A stretch of DNA of 64,000 nt, taken from Ophiura sarsii (taxonomy: Eukaryota > Echinodermata > Ophiuroidea > Amphilepidida > Ophiuridae). Shown piece after piece: positions 31,395 to 41,059 of this stretch (position 1 is the first letter of the stretch; every line of letters begins with the position of its first letter). Position numbers and translations under genes: made by a program. Where the stretch lies: NCBI GenBank assembly GCA_035610835.1, contig CM069455.1, forward strand, positions 42,896,928 through 42,960,927, read 5' to 3'. Below the pieces are notes generated by a model, which was not told the DNA's origin, searched no databases, and saw only the letters and a list, made by a program, of their open reading frames with translations.

Positions 31395-31716
31395 CATACT
31401 GTGGACGTGTCAATCCATGATCTCCCTTGATGTGTCGATCCAAACGAATATGGATATAGTCGTCGCCATTACATGACGGATGTCAACACATGGCTGGTTC
31501 TCTGTAGTCTTTTATGTAGCCATCTCTTTGCCTCTTTCTCAAATACATCTTCAAGTTTCCAATAGAGCATACTGGCAAATTACTATTTTGCACAGTTGTT
31601 ATGTTGTATTGTTTTCGAAGATGACGAATCAGGCCCTTTGGTGTCATTGGTTTGCCATAAAACTTGCAGCCAAGCGTTCTACATGGCAACAACCTCATTT
31701 GCCTAACAACAATCAC
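31395..31716 (-). CDS. Cys/His-rich segments, zinc-knuckle-like
   Basis: The frame 31716-31483 has CRTLGCKFYGKPMTPKGLIR then HLRKQYN (C-x4-C-x12-H). Past a stop another frame continues with NGDDYIHIRLDRHIKGDHGL and TRPQYDLVVCMQ before the donor GTAAG near 31375. Two such knuckles in a row are seen in tyrosine-recombinase-type mobile elements of invertebrates, but the metal ligands are incomplete. Tentative. Confidence 0.35.
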
Positions 31717-31859
31717 CTAAAAATATATAAAATTAAAAATATGTTGTTTGAGTTTACCATAAAACCATTTATGCCTTTTTCAACTAAAACTCGAATTATG
31801 GCGACACGGATGTCGACGTCGAGATAAAAATGATATCGCCAAAGTGTCAACATGAAAAA

Positions 31860-32418
31860 TCGTAATCTTCAGACAAATCTGAACAAGCATAGCATTTGCC
31901 TCTGTAAGTGTTGAAAGGGGTCTATACTGGTAAAGTGGCATGCAGGTAAAGTCACCCTTTCCTGATACATGCTTTTGTTCCAGCAAATCACCTCTTTCGA
32001 AGCAAGTTGTCCTTTAAGTGTCGGCAAAGATCAGCTTGCATTCGCTGTAATATCTGTGTTCGCTTTATTTCTTTGCTAATGCTGTTTATATGCAGCTCCT
32101 GATTCAATAGCATTTGGCATACAAGTATTGCATTAGTCTCAGTAAGAGTTGACAGGGGTCTATACTGGTAAAGTGGCATGCAGGTAAAGTCACCCTTTCC
32201 TGATATATGTTTTTGTCCCAGTAAGTCACCTCTTTCGAAGCATAATACCACCTCAACAAATTTGTCAAATCGACGTTTAGTTTGTTGTACCAAACTCTAC
32301 ATAACTTTTGAAGCAAATCACCTCTTTCAAAGCATGATACCACCTCAACAAATTTGTCAAATCGACGTTTAGTTTGTTGTACCAAACTCAACATAATTTT
32401 GAGGTTCTTGTTCTTCAT
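31860..32418 (-). CDS. GKGDF repeated-exon family, most complete copy
   Basis: The minus frame reads LSLVQQTKRRFDKFVEVVLC, FERGDLLGQKHISGKGDFTC, MPLYQYRPLSTLTETNAILV and SISKEIKRTQILQRMQADLC. An internal duplication repeats the QQTKRRFDKFVEVV part (32230-32400), and the GKGDFTCMPLYQYRPL part begins again at 31986. It looks like a helical soluble protein exon. Function and family are unknown. Confidence 0.45.
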
Positions 32419-32509
32419 AGGCTACAAGAAGGACATAGAAAATGCAGATTGTTAATAAAAAAGACCTAAGATAATTAAATTAAAAGAAAAATTATAATTG
32501 ATGTTTAAG

Positions 32510-32645
32510 TCTTAGAAATTGTTTGTTGAATCTCTGCGTTTTAAGAGGCTCCAAACCCAGGGTCCGGATATCACCCTTCAGCTCCTTCTCTGTATCATGA
32601 TGTGTGCCAGTGAAGCTTTCAGTGATTGAAATAAAATGCAGATAT
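32510..32645 (-). pseudogene. Short exon-like duplicate of 33150-33330
   Basis: The minus strand encodes TESFTGTHHDTEKELKGDIR and PLKTQRFNKQFL, matching ESTESFTGTHHDTKKELRAD at 33096-33341. Both lie downstream of the SET-domain array on the same strand. The function is unknown. Confidence 0.45.
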
Positions 32646-32649
32646 CAGT

Positions 32650-33090
32650 CGGAAAATGAAATGCACATTGTGCATCATTATAACATTACCCTCATAATTT
32701 TGTTTACCCCCATCCCGCCACTCTGCTTGTGCTACTTTCATATCGTCATTCTTGGCAGCCCCCATTCCTTCAAATGCACATAAAAGAAATAGTTTGGATT
32801 TTTTTATTTATTATTTCAGCATCGTCTATTATATTGTTTCTGACTCTGAAAACCAGTATGATAATCATCATCAGAGGTATGTTATATGACTTGCATAATG
32901 ACAGAGCTTGATATCAGGTTCAGTGTGAATATCTGTTCAAGTCATATTTTGTATTAATGAAAGCACCCTCTCCGTAACATTTTTAAGCTGCGGTTCTAAA
33001 TATGAACTTAATCAGCAAAGGCAATGGACACAAATGTCCTTCAAATTGGGGATAAATTAAGAAACAATACAAAACTGATAATTTGTGATC
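32650..33090. other. Non-coding spacer
   Basis: No feature is recognised between the two copies of the TGTHHDT segment. Confidence 0.4.
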
Positions 33091-33095
33091 AGAGA

Positions 33096-33341
33096 TCACA
33101 GATTATTTCCATACAGATTTTTAAGTCTGTCAGGAATCATGTGGTTTGGTAATGTATAACAACTTAGAAATTGTTTGTTGAATCTCTGCGTTTTAGGGGG
33201 CTCCGACCCCAGGGTCTGTATATCGGCCCTCAGCTCCTTCTTCGTATCATGATGTGTGCCTGTGAAGCTTTCAGTGCTCTCCAGAGCCATACTGAAAATA
33301 TTCTTCCCCATACTTGGTTGATGTTGATGATTTGGATTCAT
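33096..33341 (-). CDS. Exon-like segment downstream of SET array, unknown
   Basis: Eighty-one residues include MGKNIFSMALESTESFTGTH, HDTKKELRADIQTLGSEPPK and TQRFNKQFLSCYTL. It is polar with a possible coiled helix. Its shortened copy is at 32510-32645. It could be the exon following the SET domain, as a linker, but no motif proves this. Confidence 0.35.
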   Translation of the reverse strand: MNPNHQHQPSMGKNIFSMALESTESFTGTHHDTKKELRADIQTLGSEPPKTQRFNKQFLSCYTLPNHMIPDRLKNLYGNNL

Positions 33342-33411
33342 CAGGTGATATTATATTATCATTGTTGGATTTAGTATTGCCAAGCTAATGGAATTGTTCA
33401 ACTGTGTTCTT

Positions 33412-34262
33412 TCTTTGATCCCCATAATCATGTTACTTCTTCCCTTTGAGCAATGTCTTTTGTTGCTCGGAAAATGATATGCGGTGTTTCACCATGGACC
33501 TCCTTTGATGGTTTGGCGTTTGGAGAACTACTGTGAGCAATCAATCTCCCAAGTGTGCTTGATTCCGCAATCCTGTGTTCTTTCTTCGATCCCCATAATC
33601 ATATGTTACTTCTTCCCCTTGAGCAATGTCTTTTGTTGCTCGGGAAATGATATGCGGTGTTTCACCATGGACCTCCTTTGATGGTTTGGCGTTTGGAGAA
33701 CTACTGTGAGCAATCAATCTCCCAAGTGTGCTTGATTCCGCAATCCTGTTTTCTTTCTTCGATCCCCATAATGTTACTTCTTCCCCTTGAGCAATGTCTT
33801 TTGTTGCTCGGAAAATGATATGCGGTGTTTCACCTTGGACCTCCTTTGATGGTTTGGCGTTTGGAGAACTACTGTGAGCAATCAATCTCCCAAGTGTGCT
33901 TGATTCCGCAATCCTGTTTTCTTTCTTCGATCCCCATAATGTTACTTCTTCCCCTTGAGCAATGTCTTTTTGCTCGGAAAATGATATGCGGTGTTTCACC
34001 ATGGACCTCCTTTGATGGTTTGGCGTTTGGAGAACTACTGTGAGCAATCAATCTCCCAAGTGTGCTTGATTCCGCAATCCTGTTTTCTTTCTTCGATCCC
34101 CATAATGTTACTTCTTCCCCTTGAGCAATGTCTTTTGTTGCTCGGAAAATGATATGCGGTGTTTCACCATGGACCTCCTTTGATGGTTTGGCGTTTGGAG
34201 AACTACTGTGAGCAATCAATCTCCCAAATGTGCTTGATTCCGCAATCCAGAAATTCAGTCAA
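33412..34262 (-). pseudogene. Five-copy array of a KMT5A-like SET-domain exon
   Basis: A unit of about 170 bp occurs five times on the minus strand (common position GTTTCACC at 33487, 33659, 33829, 33991, 34163). Each encodes STLGRLIAHSSSPNAKPSKE, VHGETPHIIFRATKDIAQGE and EVT. The order G-R-L-I-x-H-S...N-x-(K)...PH-x-x-x-x-A-x-x-D-I-A-x-G-E-E-(L/V)-x-Y-D-Y-G-D-R is the C-terminal half of the histone H4K20 methyltransferase SET domain (KMT5A/SETD8). Only the copy at about 33600 keeps YDYGDRRK; the others have a 5-bp deletion giving LWGSKKEN and joining the next unit in frame. The catalytic-region NHS is AHS in all copies. One copy has an extra frameshift (FRAKRHCS). Lineage-specific KMT5A-like families are known in invertebrates. 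Confidence 0.7.
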
Positions 34263-34264
34263 AA

Positions 34265-34646
34265 GGACATGATAGATCGTATTAGAGAATATATCGCAAA
34301 GTGTGTTCTGTGTATAACATGTTCCCTTTTTTGTAAATGGGCATTATATGTAAACCAATTTCAACCAACTAAGATCTTAAGAAAGCTAATGAGATTAGCC
34401 GTCTCTAAAATCCTAAATTGAGTAAACTTATTTTTGACTCACAATAGCGGGTGAAAAAAACAAACATGCCATAATGATTTATAATGTATTACGTTCATTC
34501 AGTGCTGCCGGCCGTGTCGTTATTGTTGTCGTTGTTTGCCGTTCTCCATGTCCCTGTCGTTCTACAATCTATAATACAATTAATTGAAAAATTGTTTAAT
34601 GACTATCTTTTTGAAATCATAGTCCAGTCAAGACCGACCATTCAGT
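34265..34646. other. Non-coding spacer
   Basis: No gene is supported between the SET array and the next MITE. Confidence 0.4.
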
Positions 34647-34650
34647 TTAA

Positions 34651-35003
34651 AGGTAGATGACCCGATCACATTTTCGTAACACAGAATTATTTCAAACATA
34701 CGGAGATTTTCATATCATATGAAAGCTCGTATTTTTCTCATCATACTGAAATTTGACGGCCTAAATCGGTATAATTACGGAGAAATCGATGAAATAACGT
34801 CGAATTACCGCGAATGGTGGTAACCACCGATATAGTTTGTGTACTTCTCAATGGGTACAGTTCACAGCATCTTGTGCGTCTAAAATAAGAACCATTAGAG
34901 CTATGCAACTCAAACTTTGGAACACGACTTTTCTAATGATGACCTTTCATGTGGAATAGAAAACTTCAAGTTGAAAATCGGAATGTGATCGGGTCATCTA
35001 CCT
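34651..35003. mobile_element. TTAA-flanked MITE (AGGTAGATGACCCGATCAC ends)
   Basis: TTAA lies at 34647-34650 and 35004-35007. The ends AGGTAGATGACCCGATCACA and its inverse are perfect for 20 bp or more. The interior is non-coding. It is the third TTAA-bounded family in this window. Confidence 0.85.
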
Positions 35004-35211
35004 TTAATACTGAAACTCCAAAAAGAATTTCAAAAAATAACGACAAGGGCACTGCCAGGATACATTTAATCCGCATTGCCTTCTTATTCTGTTGTCCATT
35101 GATCAAACTAACAGCGAATCAAGGTTAAAAACAACGCTCAAATCTCTGATAAATTATTAAGATCCCCTAATTTCTGAACATTGGGGAACACATAGAGCTT
35201 GTATCCTGGTT

Positions 35212-35560
35212 CTAATGGACTCTTGGAACGCTACTATCTTTGTGTTGAAATTTTATTTTTCCTACAACGATGCAGTGGCTCCCTCTGTTCAATTTGGTGG
35301 CATTTCTCCGTGTATTTATTTCTTCTTTTGCAGAGACGATGCAGCATGAACATTTGCTGGCGTTTGGGAAGAGAGCATATTTGTTTCTTGTAACGCCCAA
35401 TCCATGCAATGGTTTGTTCCGCAGCCATGCTGTTGACCACTATGTCTGGATACGCCTTTGTAACCCTTTTAGGATGTAGCTCTGTTTTGCAAATGTCTCT
35501 CTTGTGGTTGCTGATGTGCAGGACTGCAGGCCATCGACCATTTTATGTATATTTTCCCAC
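35212..35560 (-). pseudogene. KDZ-type transposase C-terminal fragment, copy 2
   Basis: It is nearly identical to 11956-12276: VVNSMAAEQTIAWIGRYKKQ, ICSLPKRQQMFMLHRLCKRR. Compared with copy 1 it has an 8-bp insertion (GACTGCAG after GTGCAG on the plus strand) that shifts the frame before the NHKRDIC region. The KDZ assignment is as for copy 1. The flanks differ from copy 1, so they are separate insertions of the same source. Confidence 0.65.
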
Positions 35561-35820
35561 ATTTTGGCAAACTTTCCAGGAAAGGGTAGATCTTTCGTTT
35601 GTTGTCAAAAGAAGAAGATCTTATAATCCTACATGTTCTGTAAGCCTGTCATAAACTAACTGTTACTACGGAGTATAGCAGGCGGTATGCGTCTCCTGTT
35701 CTGTGTGTTGTTCCCTCCGTTTGGATCAGCTCGGAGGAGAATGACCTCTAAATTGGGTGGCATCTCGTATCTATATAATGCATTAACCTGAATTGTATAG
35801 GGAAATATATCAATAGTTAC

Positions 35821-36008
35821 CTGAAAGCTTTTAGATCTTGTGATGAAGTTGTATCTGGGTCGTTGAAAACGAATGCGATGCCTGAATTCATAATGTTTTC
35901 AAGCATCGTGCTAGTACTGGACATGTAAACTGTATCTTCCAGCCAAAACGTCGAGCCATCATTGCCATGAGTCTCTTTCCGGTATCGGAGGGTCTGATGG
36001 AAACACAA
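35821..36008 (-). CDS. Exon with donor, product unknown
   Basis: The frame reads GNDGSTFWLEDTVYMSSTST, MLENIMNSGIAFVFNDPDTT, SSQDLKAF and meets the donor CAG/GTAACT (35815-35820). It lies directly upstream of the KDZ copy 2 on the same strand, so it may belong to the same element, but I find no known motif. Confidence 0.4.
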
Positions 36009-36486
36009 ATTAGGCTCCTGGAGAAAGCTTGTCTAACTTTCTCTAGATGTCTCATTTTAGGTTGTTTAGTAGCTAAGACCAATTCAGGTATGAATGGGTG
36101 GTGGTTATTGCTTTCTCCTTGTGTGTCCTGCAGACATGATGTGGCACATTGAAGATTGCTGCACATCTCTGCTATTAAGACATGCTGCTTATTAGCAGTT
36201 GAAATGCTGACAAGTTTCAGTTCTAAATGGATATAAATATTGTTGCATAAAAATACAAAGATAAAAACAAGGTTTGCCACTACTGTGTGCTGTACAGTGT
36301 CTTAAATTGAAACTGGTAGTTTGTATCGTTGATCCATACAGTGTTCTATGTCCATTTGCTCTTATCTTTAGAATAATTACAATTTTCAAAAATATCAGCA
36401 TAAAATATTTATAAGCAAAACTGTAATTGGTCATCAAAATGATTATATCATGTAATTGACCAATGGGAATCATTGTACGAAAGACA

Positions 36487-36502
36487 GGTAGTGCCCAGGG
36501 GG
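36487..36502. mobile_element. Right end of a CCCCCTG TTAA MITE
   Basis: GGTAGTGCCCAGGGGG followed by TTAA (36503-36506) matches the right end of the element at 2460-2677. Preceding sequence (ATTGGTCAATTACATG palindromic) is probably its body, but a clear left end is not found. Confidence 0.55.
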
Positions 36503-36552
36503 TTAACAATAGCATACCGTGTTCATATATTTGAATTTTATGAATGACTTAC

Positions 36553-36790
36553 CATTTCTCCATTTTTGTAGATGAATCTGCGGTACGCAGTCTATGGAGA
36601 TAAGGTGACACCATTTGACCGACGCACCAATTCTAGCAGACTTTGACACAAAGTCTGCTAGAAGCAGATTTCTTAGATCTCGTAAGATCTTCTGCCATTG
36701 TCTTCCTGAGGTTATCTTCTTAATTGCATCCGCTGCCACAGCAAATTTTGGTTTGCGATTATCAGCAACGAATGCATATGATTTGTTATG
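36553..36790 (-). CDS. Complete internal exon, product unknown, copy 1 of 3
   Basis: Both splice sites are clear: acceptor AATTTCTTTCAG and donor GTAAGTCATTC. The 238-base exon encodes HNKSYAFVADNRKPKFAVAA, DAIKKITSGRQWQKILRDLR, NLLLADFVSKSARIGASVKW and CHLISIDCVPQIHLQKWRNG. Two diverged copies follow to the right on the same strand (36960-37172, 37255-37470), sharing also the upstream intron sequence. No family is recognised. The conserved frame in copies 1 and 2 implies selection acted while copies arose. Confidence 0.6.
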
Positions 36791-36959
36791 CTGAAAGAAA
36801 TTCAAAGAGAATTTACATAATTGGCACCTGCTTCATCACAATTAAATACACATCCAAATGTCTCATAGCATCATTTTGACTAAGATCACACCTTACAATT
36901 ATGAACCTATAGATGCAATTGTACAGATAAATGATAAACCACTAGAAAAAGAGGAAAAA

Positions 36960-37172
36960 ACACTGCTTGCAGTCTATTGATATCAGGTGACACCATTTGA
37001 TCACCGCACCGATTCTAGCAGACTTCGACACAAAGTCTGCTAGAAGCAGATTTCTCAGATCTCGTAAGGTCTTCTGCCATACTCTTCCTGTCGTTATTTT
37101 CTTAATGGCATCCGCTGCCACTGCAAATTTCGGTTTGCCATGGTCAGCAATGAATGCATACGATTTGTTATG
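36960..37172 (-). CDS. Copy 2 of the preceding exon, truncated at donor
   Basis: The acceptor TTTCTTTCAG is conserved. It encodes HNKSYAFIADHGKPKFAVAA, DAIKKITTGRVWQKTLRDLR and NLLLADFVSKSARIGAVIKW. After CHLISIDC the sequence departs from copy 1, so the donor is lost. Confidence 0.5.
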
Positions 37173-37254
37173 CTGAAAGAAATTCAAAGAGAATTTACAT
37201 AATTGGCACCTGCTTCATCACAATTAAATACACATCCAAATGTCTCATAATGTT

Positions 37255-37470
37255 ATCTCCGGTAAATACTCAACCGTTATAACATGGCACCACTTATCCG
37301 CTCCTATTCGAACTGACTTCGATATAAAATCCTTAGGCAGTATATTTTCCAAGTCTCTTAGTTTCTTCTACCATATTCTTCCAGTGGCTGTCCTTGTTCT
37401 TTTGATTCCATCCACTGCCACGGCAAATTTAGGTATGCCATGGGCGCAAATGAAAGCGTATGACTAATTG
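37255..37470 (-). pseudogene. Copy 3 of the exon, decayed
   Basis: The peptide SYAFICAHGIPKFAVAVDGI, a stop in the helix region, then DFISKSVRIGADKWCHVITV shows homology with copies 1 and 2. The acceptor is not conserved. Confidence 0.5.
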
Positions 37471-37479
37471 TATGCCCTA

Positions 37480-37620
37480 AATGTTGACACATATCATGTG
37501 GAGTTTCAGTCTCTATGAGCAGCAGTTGTCAATAATGATAAGTTTTTTGTTTTTTCCCTTTGTATCCAAACGATGCCAGAGTGCTTACAGCTAAGTCTAA
37601 GTCTTAGGATTAATTTGACA
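37480..37620 (-). pseudogene. Fragment of IDNCC DDE-like family
   Basis: The minus strand of GTTTCAGTCTCTATGAGCAGC AGTTGTC encodes a LIIIDNCCS-RLKL-type segment, near-identical in DNA to 43195-43290. It is an isolated piece of the family described at 42417-43420. Confidence 0.5.
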
Positions 37621-37737
37621 ATTAATTGTTAGTATACCCTCCACATAATAAAAGATGATTGAAAAATATAGAACACAAGTGATGAGACAGGTTGAAGAAT
37701 TCCGGGAGCTGCAGGCGTGAACTTGTAAATGATCCAT

Positions 37738-37799
37738 CTATATGGATGTGCAGTCTGTAAGGAGGTGGGCGAAAAGTTGCAGTCTGTGAAATGTATTGT

Positions 37800-37833
<34 letters not shown>

Positions 37834-37998
37834 ATAATATAAATGTCCTCCATTGTGATAAATAGCAGAATGGTGAGCTCTTGGCTCCAGTATGTCACCT
37901 TCAATTTTTGGAGTTTCCCACATTTTACTATTGATGTTGTAAACATACATTGATGTTGCAGTCTTTATCTCCATGCAGCGTCTCTGGCGTCTCAACAC
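37738..37998 (-). CDS. Kelch-repeat-like exon with C31 tract
   Basis: The frame has TSMYVYNINSKMWETPKIEG, DILEPRAHHSAIYHNGGHLY and YLGG. A Y-x-Y-(D/N)-x-x-x-x-x-W block, then PRxxHxxxx and a strand ending in GG is the kelch motif (one blade of a beta-propeller). A run of 31 C at 37801-37831 reads as glycines directly after the GG, so it is either an expansion in the loop or degradation. The upstream piece at 38020-38250 has VVIAIGGHESGRG in another frame, possibly a second blade. Confidence 0.55.
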
Positions 37999-38014
37999 GT
38001 TCCCCTCCCTTGCT

Positions 38015-39400
38015 TACCTGTCATGACTCCATCCCCTAAATCGATGTTCAAGTGTATGAACTCATCACTGTGTTTCTCATCCCGACCGCATTTTTTTCTT
38101 CAAATTCAAGTTGTTGTCCATAACACTGCATTGGACTGTGTGACAATCGCTGCTATTGCCACCGTACAAAACGCCGCGTCCCGATTCATGGCCCCCGATA
38201 GCTATTACAACACTTCCAATCACCCGCAAAAGGTGCTTCGAGTGTTGTCCTGCTGATCTTTTCTTCCACGTGTAACTTCTCTCAGGTGCAAAAAGAGACC
38301 ATTATAGGATTGGAAGTGATAAAAGTAAAGTTGTTTTTGACATTGATATTTGTAATTAAATAATAGATTATGAATTAATTCGAGGGGTCAGTGATGACAC
38401 AAGGACGTAACTCAATTTTGGCCAATTTTAGAAAAACGAGTTTAAAGATTTAGGTCCATTTTGTTTAGCTTATCATGCAATATAAACAAAAGAATTCTAC
38501 TACAGAATGGTTTCTTTATGACAAGGATCAATAGAAGTATTGATTAAATTACATAACATTATTTGATTAGCCTAATAATTACAAAAAAGAAGAAAAAAGT
38601 ACCCGACAAATGGAGATACGTCTTTGTTACGCTAACACGAGGAACATAATTTGAGACTTACGCACGCCTATGGCAAAATACTTTGTCTTACTTGCACCAA
38701 GTAATTTACCAGTAAAATTAACTATTGACAATTAGCCAGCTATTACAAATAAGTTTGTAAACTTAAATGAGGGGGGGGGGGGGGGGGTCAGGGTGACCTT
38801 TGGGGTGAATATTTTCCATCAGAAAAAAAAAAAATGTTGCCGTGTGGTGTTATAAGGTTATAGAGCAATTATTTTTTTCTTCCAAAATGTTGTAATTTTT
38901 ATCACTATAAATGGATAGTGGAATCCAACTCTGTCACGCTACAGGGGTTTCACTCCCAAGCTGCTGTACATATCATACCCCATTCATGGGTATTGTAAAC
39001 CTTCTGGTGTTTGCTTTTAGTCTCAACGAAACTCCAAATATTGGCAAGCAAGTCTCCCTGCAAGTTTCAAAACTAGTCAGCGACAAAGAGACGTATATCC
39101 CACTTACGTATATGTGTCACTGAGCACTTGGGCCTTAAGGGAGTCTATGTTTCACTGGCCATTGCCTTCAATGGGGGGGGGGGGGGGGGGGGGGGGTGTT
39201 GGATGGAGTTAAGTCTTTGTTTTTGCTAGAAAGCCCACATTTTTCTGAACATTTTGATATTAAATACTCATTTTGGCAAAAAATGGTGTCACTGCCCCTC
39301 GTTATGTTCTTTGTAATTGGGGACTCCTGTTGTACCGACCATGTATTGCATTTATAAATTTCCCAAGCAGAAAAAAAGAAGAAGTTTATCTCCAGTTACA
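38015..39400. other. Mostly non-coding, two long G runs
   Basis: Apart from a possible kelch blade at 38180-38240 (minus) nothing is supported. G runs lie at 38771-38787 and 39173-39196. Confidence 0.4.
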
Positions 39401-39403
39401 TAC

Positions 39404-39597
39404 CTTGGAGGTAGCACACCATTGCCTCATTTTTGTATTTGGACAACGTAAAATGGGCGAAAGCTAGGAGCTTCGCTTTGGCATCCGTCTCCTTCCCCTT
39501 CACTATTCGTCCATTGTTGTTCAGCACCTTTGTGAATCTTCCCGTCAACTTTTCTTCAATTGTGATAAAGTTCCAGTCTGACGGTGTCTCCACCAGC
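39404..39597 (-). CDS. Exon with splice sites, product unknown
   Basis: The acceptor CTAATACCAG (minus) precedes CTGGTGGAGACACC, and the donor CAAG/GTATGT ends the exon. It encodes VETPSDWNFITIEEKLTGRF, TKVLNNNGRIVKGKETDAKA and KLLAFAHFTLSKYKNEAMVC. Basic helix-rich peptide; no recognised family. It precedes nothing obvious; the IDNCC-family piece at 40167 lies upstream on the same strand. Confidence 0.45.
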
Positions 39598-40166
39598 TGG
39601 TATTAGGTATACCGGCAAGACTCTATGGAATAAACAAAGTTCGTCATCTTCCCCTTCTGACCTGTGATGGAAGGATAAATAATATCATCAATATCATGTA
39701 GGTTTTTTTAAAATCTCCAATATGACTCCTTTTTGTAAAACCCTATCTGTAATCAGTCCAACTTTACTAGCAATTGATTTACCTCCAAGCATAAGACATC
39801 CCATAGACAGCTCCTATGGTTGTCCCTTTCTGACCACAGAGAATGAGTCAGTGCAAGTGTGGTATCCCCCAGCGTCTCTGCCTCAATTTTATGAAGAAGT
39901 TGGAGAAGTTTTACAACATGCATTTTGGTGGTTTTGTGTTAACAACACTTACACAGACAGCAAGATGTTTGTCCCCCAATGCTAACAAAGTCATCTCCAT
40001 GCTAACCCAGGCGATGTGGTTTAGTTGAAATCAAATCAGATGTAGACTGGGGGTCGTTAAAGCCACTCCTGTCTTCATCAATGTTCCCATCATTGTAGCC
40101 AATTTTCCGCACTAGATTTAACAGTTCCATTTTCTTTATCAAAATTCCACTTATGAACTGCATACA

Positions 40167-40361
40167 TCAGATCTGGTCTGCCTCCCCCATTTCCACACTA
40201 AGAAGATTTTGCTTCAGGATACCATGTTGCCTCAGATGTTTATGAAAGTTTTCATTGTTGTTAGTTCCGGCTCCACAAAGGAGGCCTGATAAACACCCCT
40301 TTTTGGATATGCACTGAAATATCATCCAACGCCTTCTTGATTCGGTTATTGGATTGATCAA
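40167..40361 (-). pseudogene. C-terminal fragment of IDNCC DDE-like family
   Basis: The frame contains ISKKGCLSGLLCGAGTNNNE then NFHKHLRQ. K-G-C-L-S-x-x-x-x-G-x-G-T-N-x-N-E-x-x-H-x-x-L is the conserved end of the family also seen at 42417-43420. It is cut off upstream. Confidence 0.55.
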
Positions 40362-40904
40362 CTGAGGTTGATTTACCCCAAAAATGAATTATAGTGGTAG
40401 GTATCATGATCTTAATTTAACCACTAATCATGTTTTTAACAATTAAACGATCAGTGGAGAAAAATGGGTCAATTTTATAAAATAATGAAAGATATTTTGA
40501 TCATCTGATAAATGTTATAAAGTAGGATGCGAACGTAAAACCAAAAGGATTGAAACAATTTTAAGAATCATCCATGCACCTGGCCTGTCATTTGTTGCAT
40601 CTGCTACCTCTTCACTGTCTGCACTCTTTACTCCACGCTCTGTAGCTGATGAAAAGAAAAGATTGTGTAAAGAAATGTAAGTGCAATTGTGTTGAACGTT
40701 TCAATGTTTGATTGTCGCAATACAAGTTTGACAACTTCAGACCCCTGTCTGATTCACCCATGAATAAGAGGCAATAGAATCGACTACAGCAACTTACAAA
40801 GATTTCTTCCTTATGTAAATGATAGTAATATAAACCACACACTTACCTTTACTTGTGCCTGCTGTATGAATTATGTCCACTTCTCCATTTCCTAGATTGA
40901 CAGG

Positions 40905-40980
40905 CATGTGTGGCGCAGTGGGTAGAGCACCGGACTCTTGGTCTAAAGGTTGTGGGTTATCGCAATGTATTCTTTTTGAG
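40905..40980 (+). repeat. tRNA-derived SINE-like sequence
   Basis: GTGTGGCGCAGTGGGTAGAG followed by CACCGGACTCTTGGTCTAAA and GGTTGTGGGTTATCGC resembles a tRNA: an A-box-like TGGCGCAGTGGG, a decayed anticodon arm, and a damaged B-box (GGGTTATCG for GGGTTCGAA). A T-rich segment and a 28-base G run follow. It is a SINE remnant and unlikely to be a functional tRNA gene. Confidence 0.55.
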
Positions 40981-40989
40981 TCTTGAGTC

Positions 40990-41027
<38 letters not shown>

Positions 41028-41059
41028 GAGATGATTGGACAATCTCAATTGAGATTTAA

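Noticed and set aside
33412..34262. PR/SET domain of a PRDM9 gene
   Set aside because: The YDYGDR and GRLIxHS pattern is KMT5A-like and no PR-type residues are seen.
37738..37998. Glycine-rich structural protein
   Set aside because: The glycines come from one C homopolymer; the rest is a kelch motif.
40905..40980. Functional tRNA gene
   Set aside because: The B-box is damaged, the acceptor stem does not pair, and a T-rich plus G-run tail follows as in SINEs.
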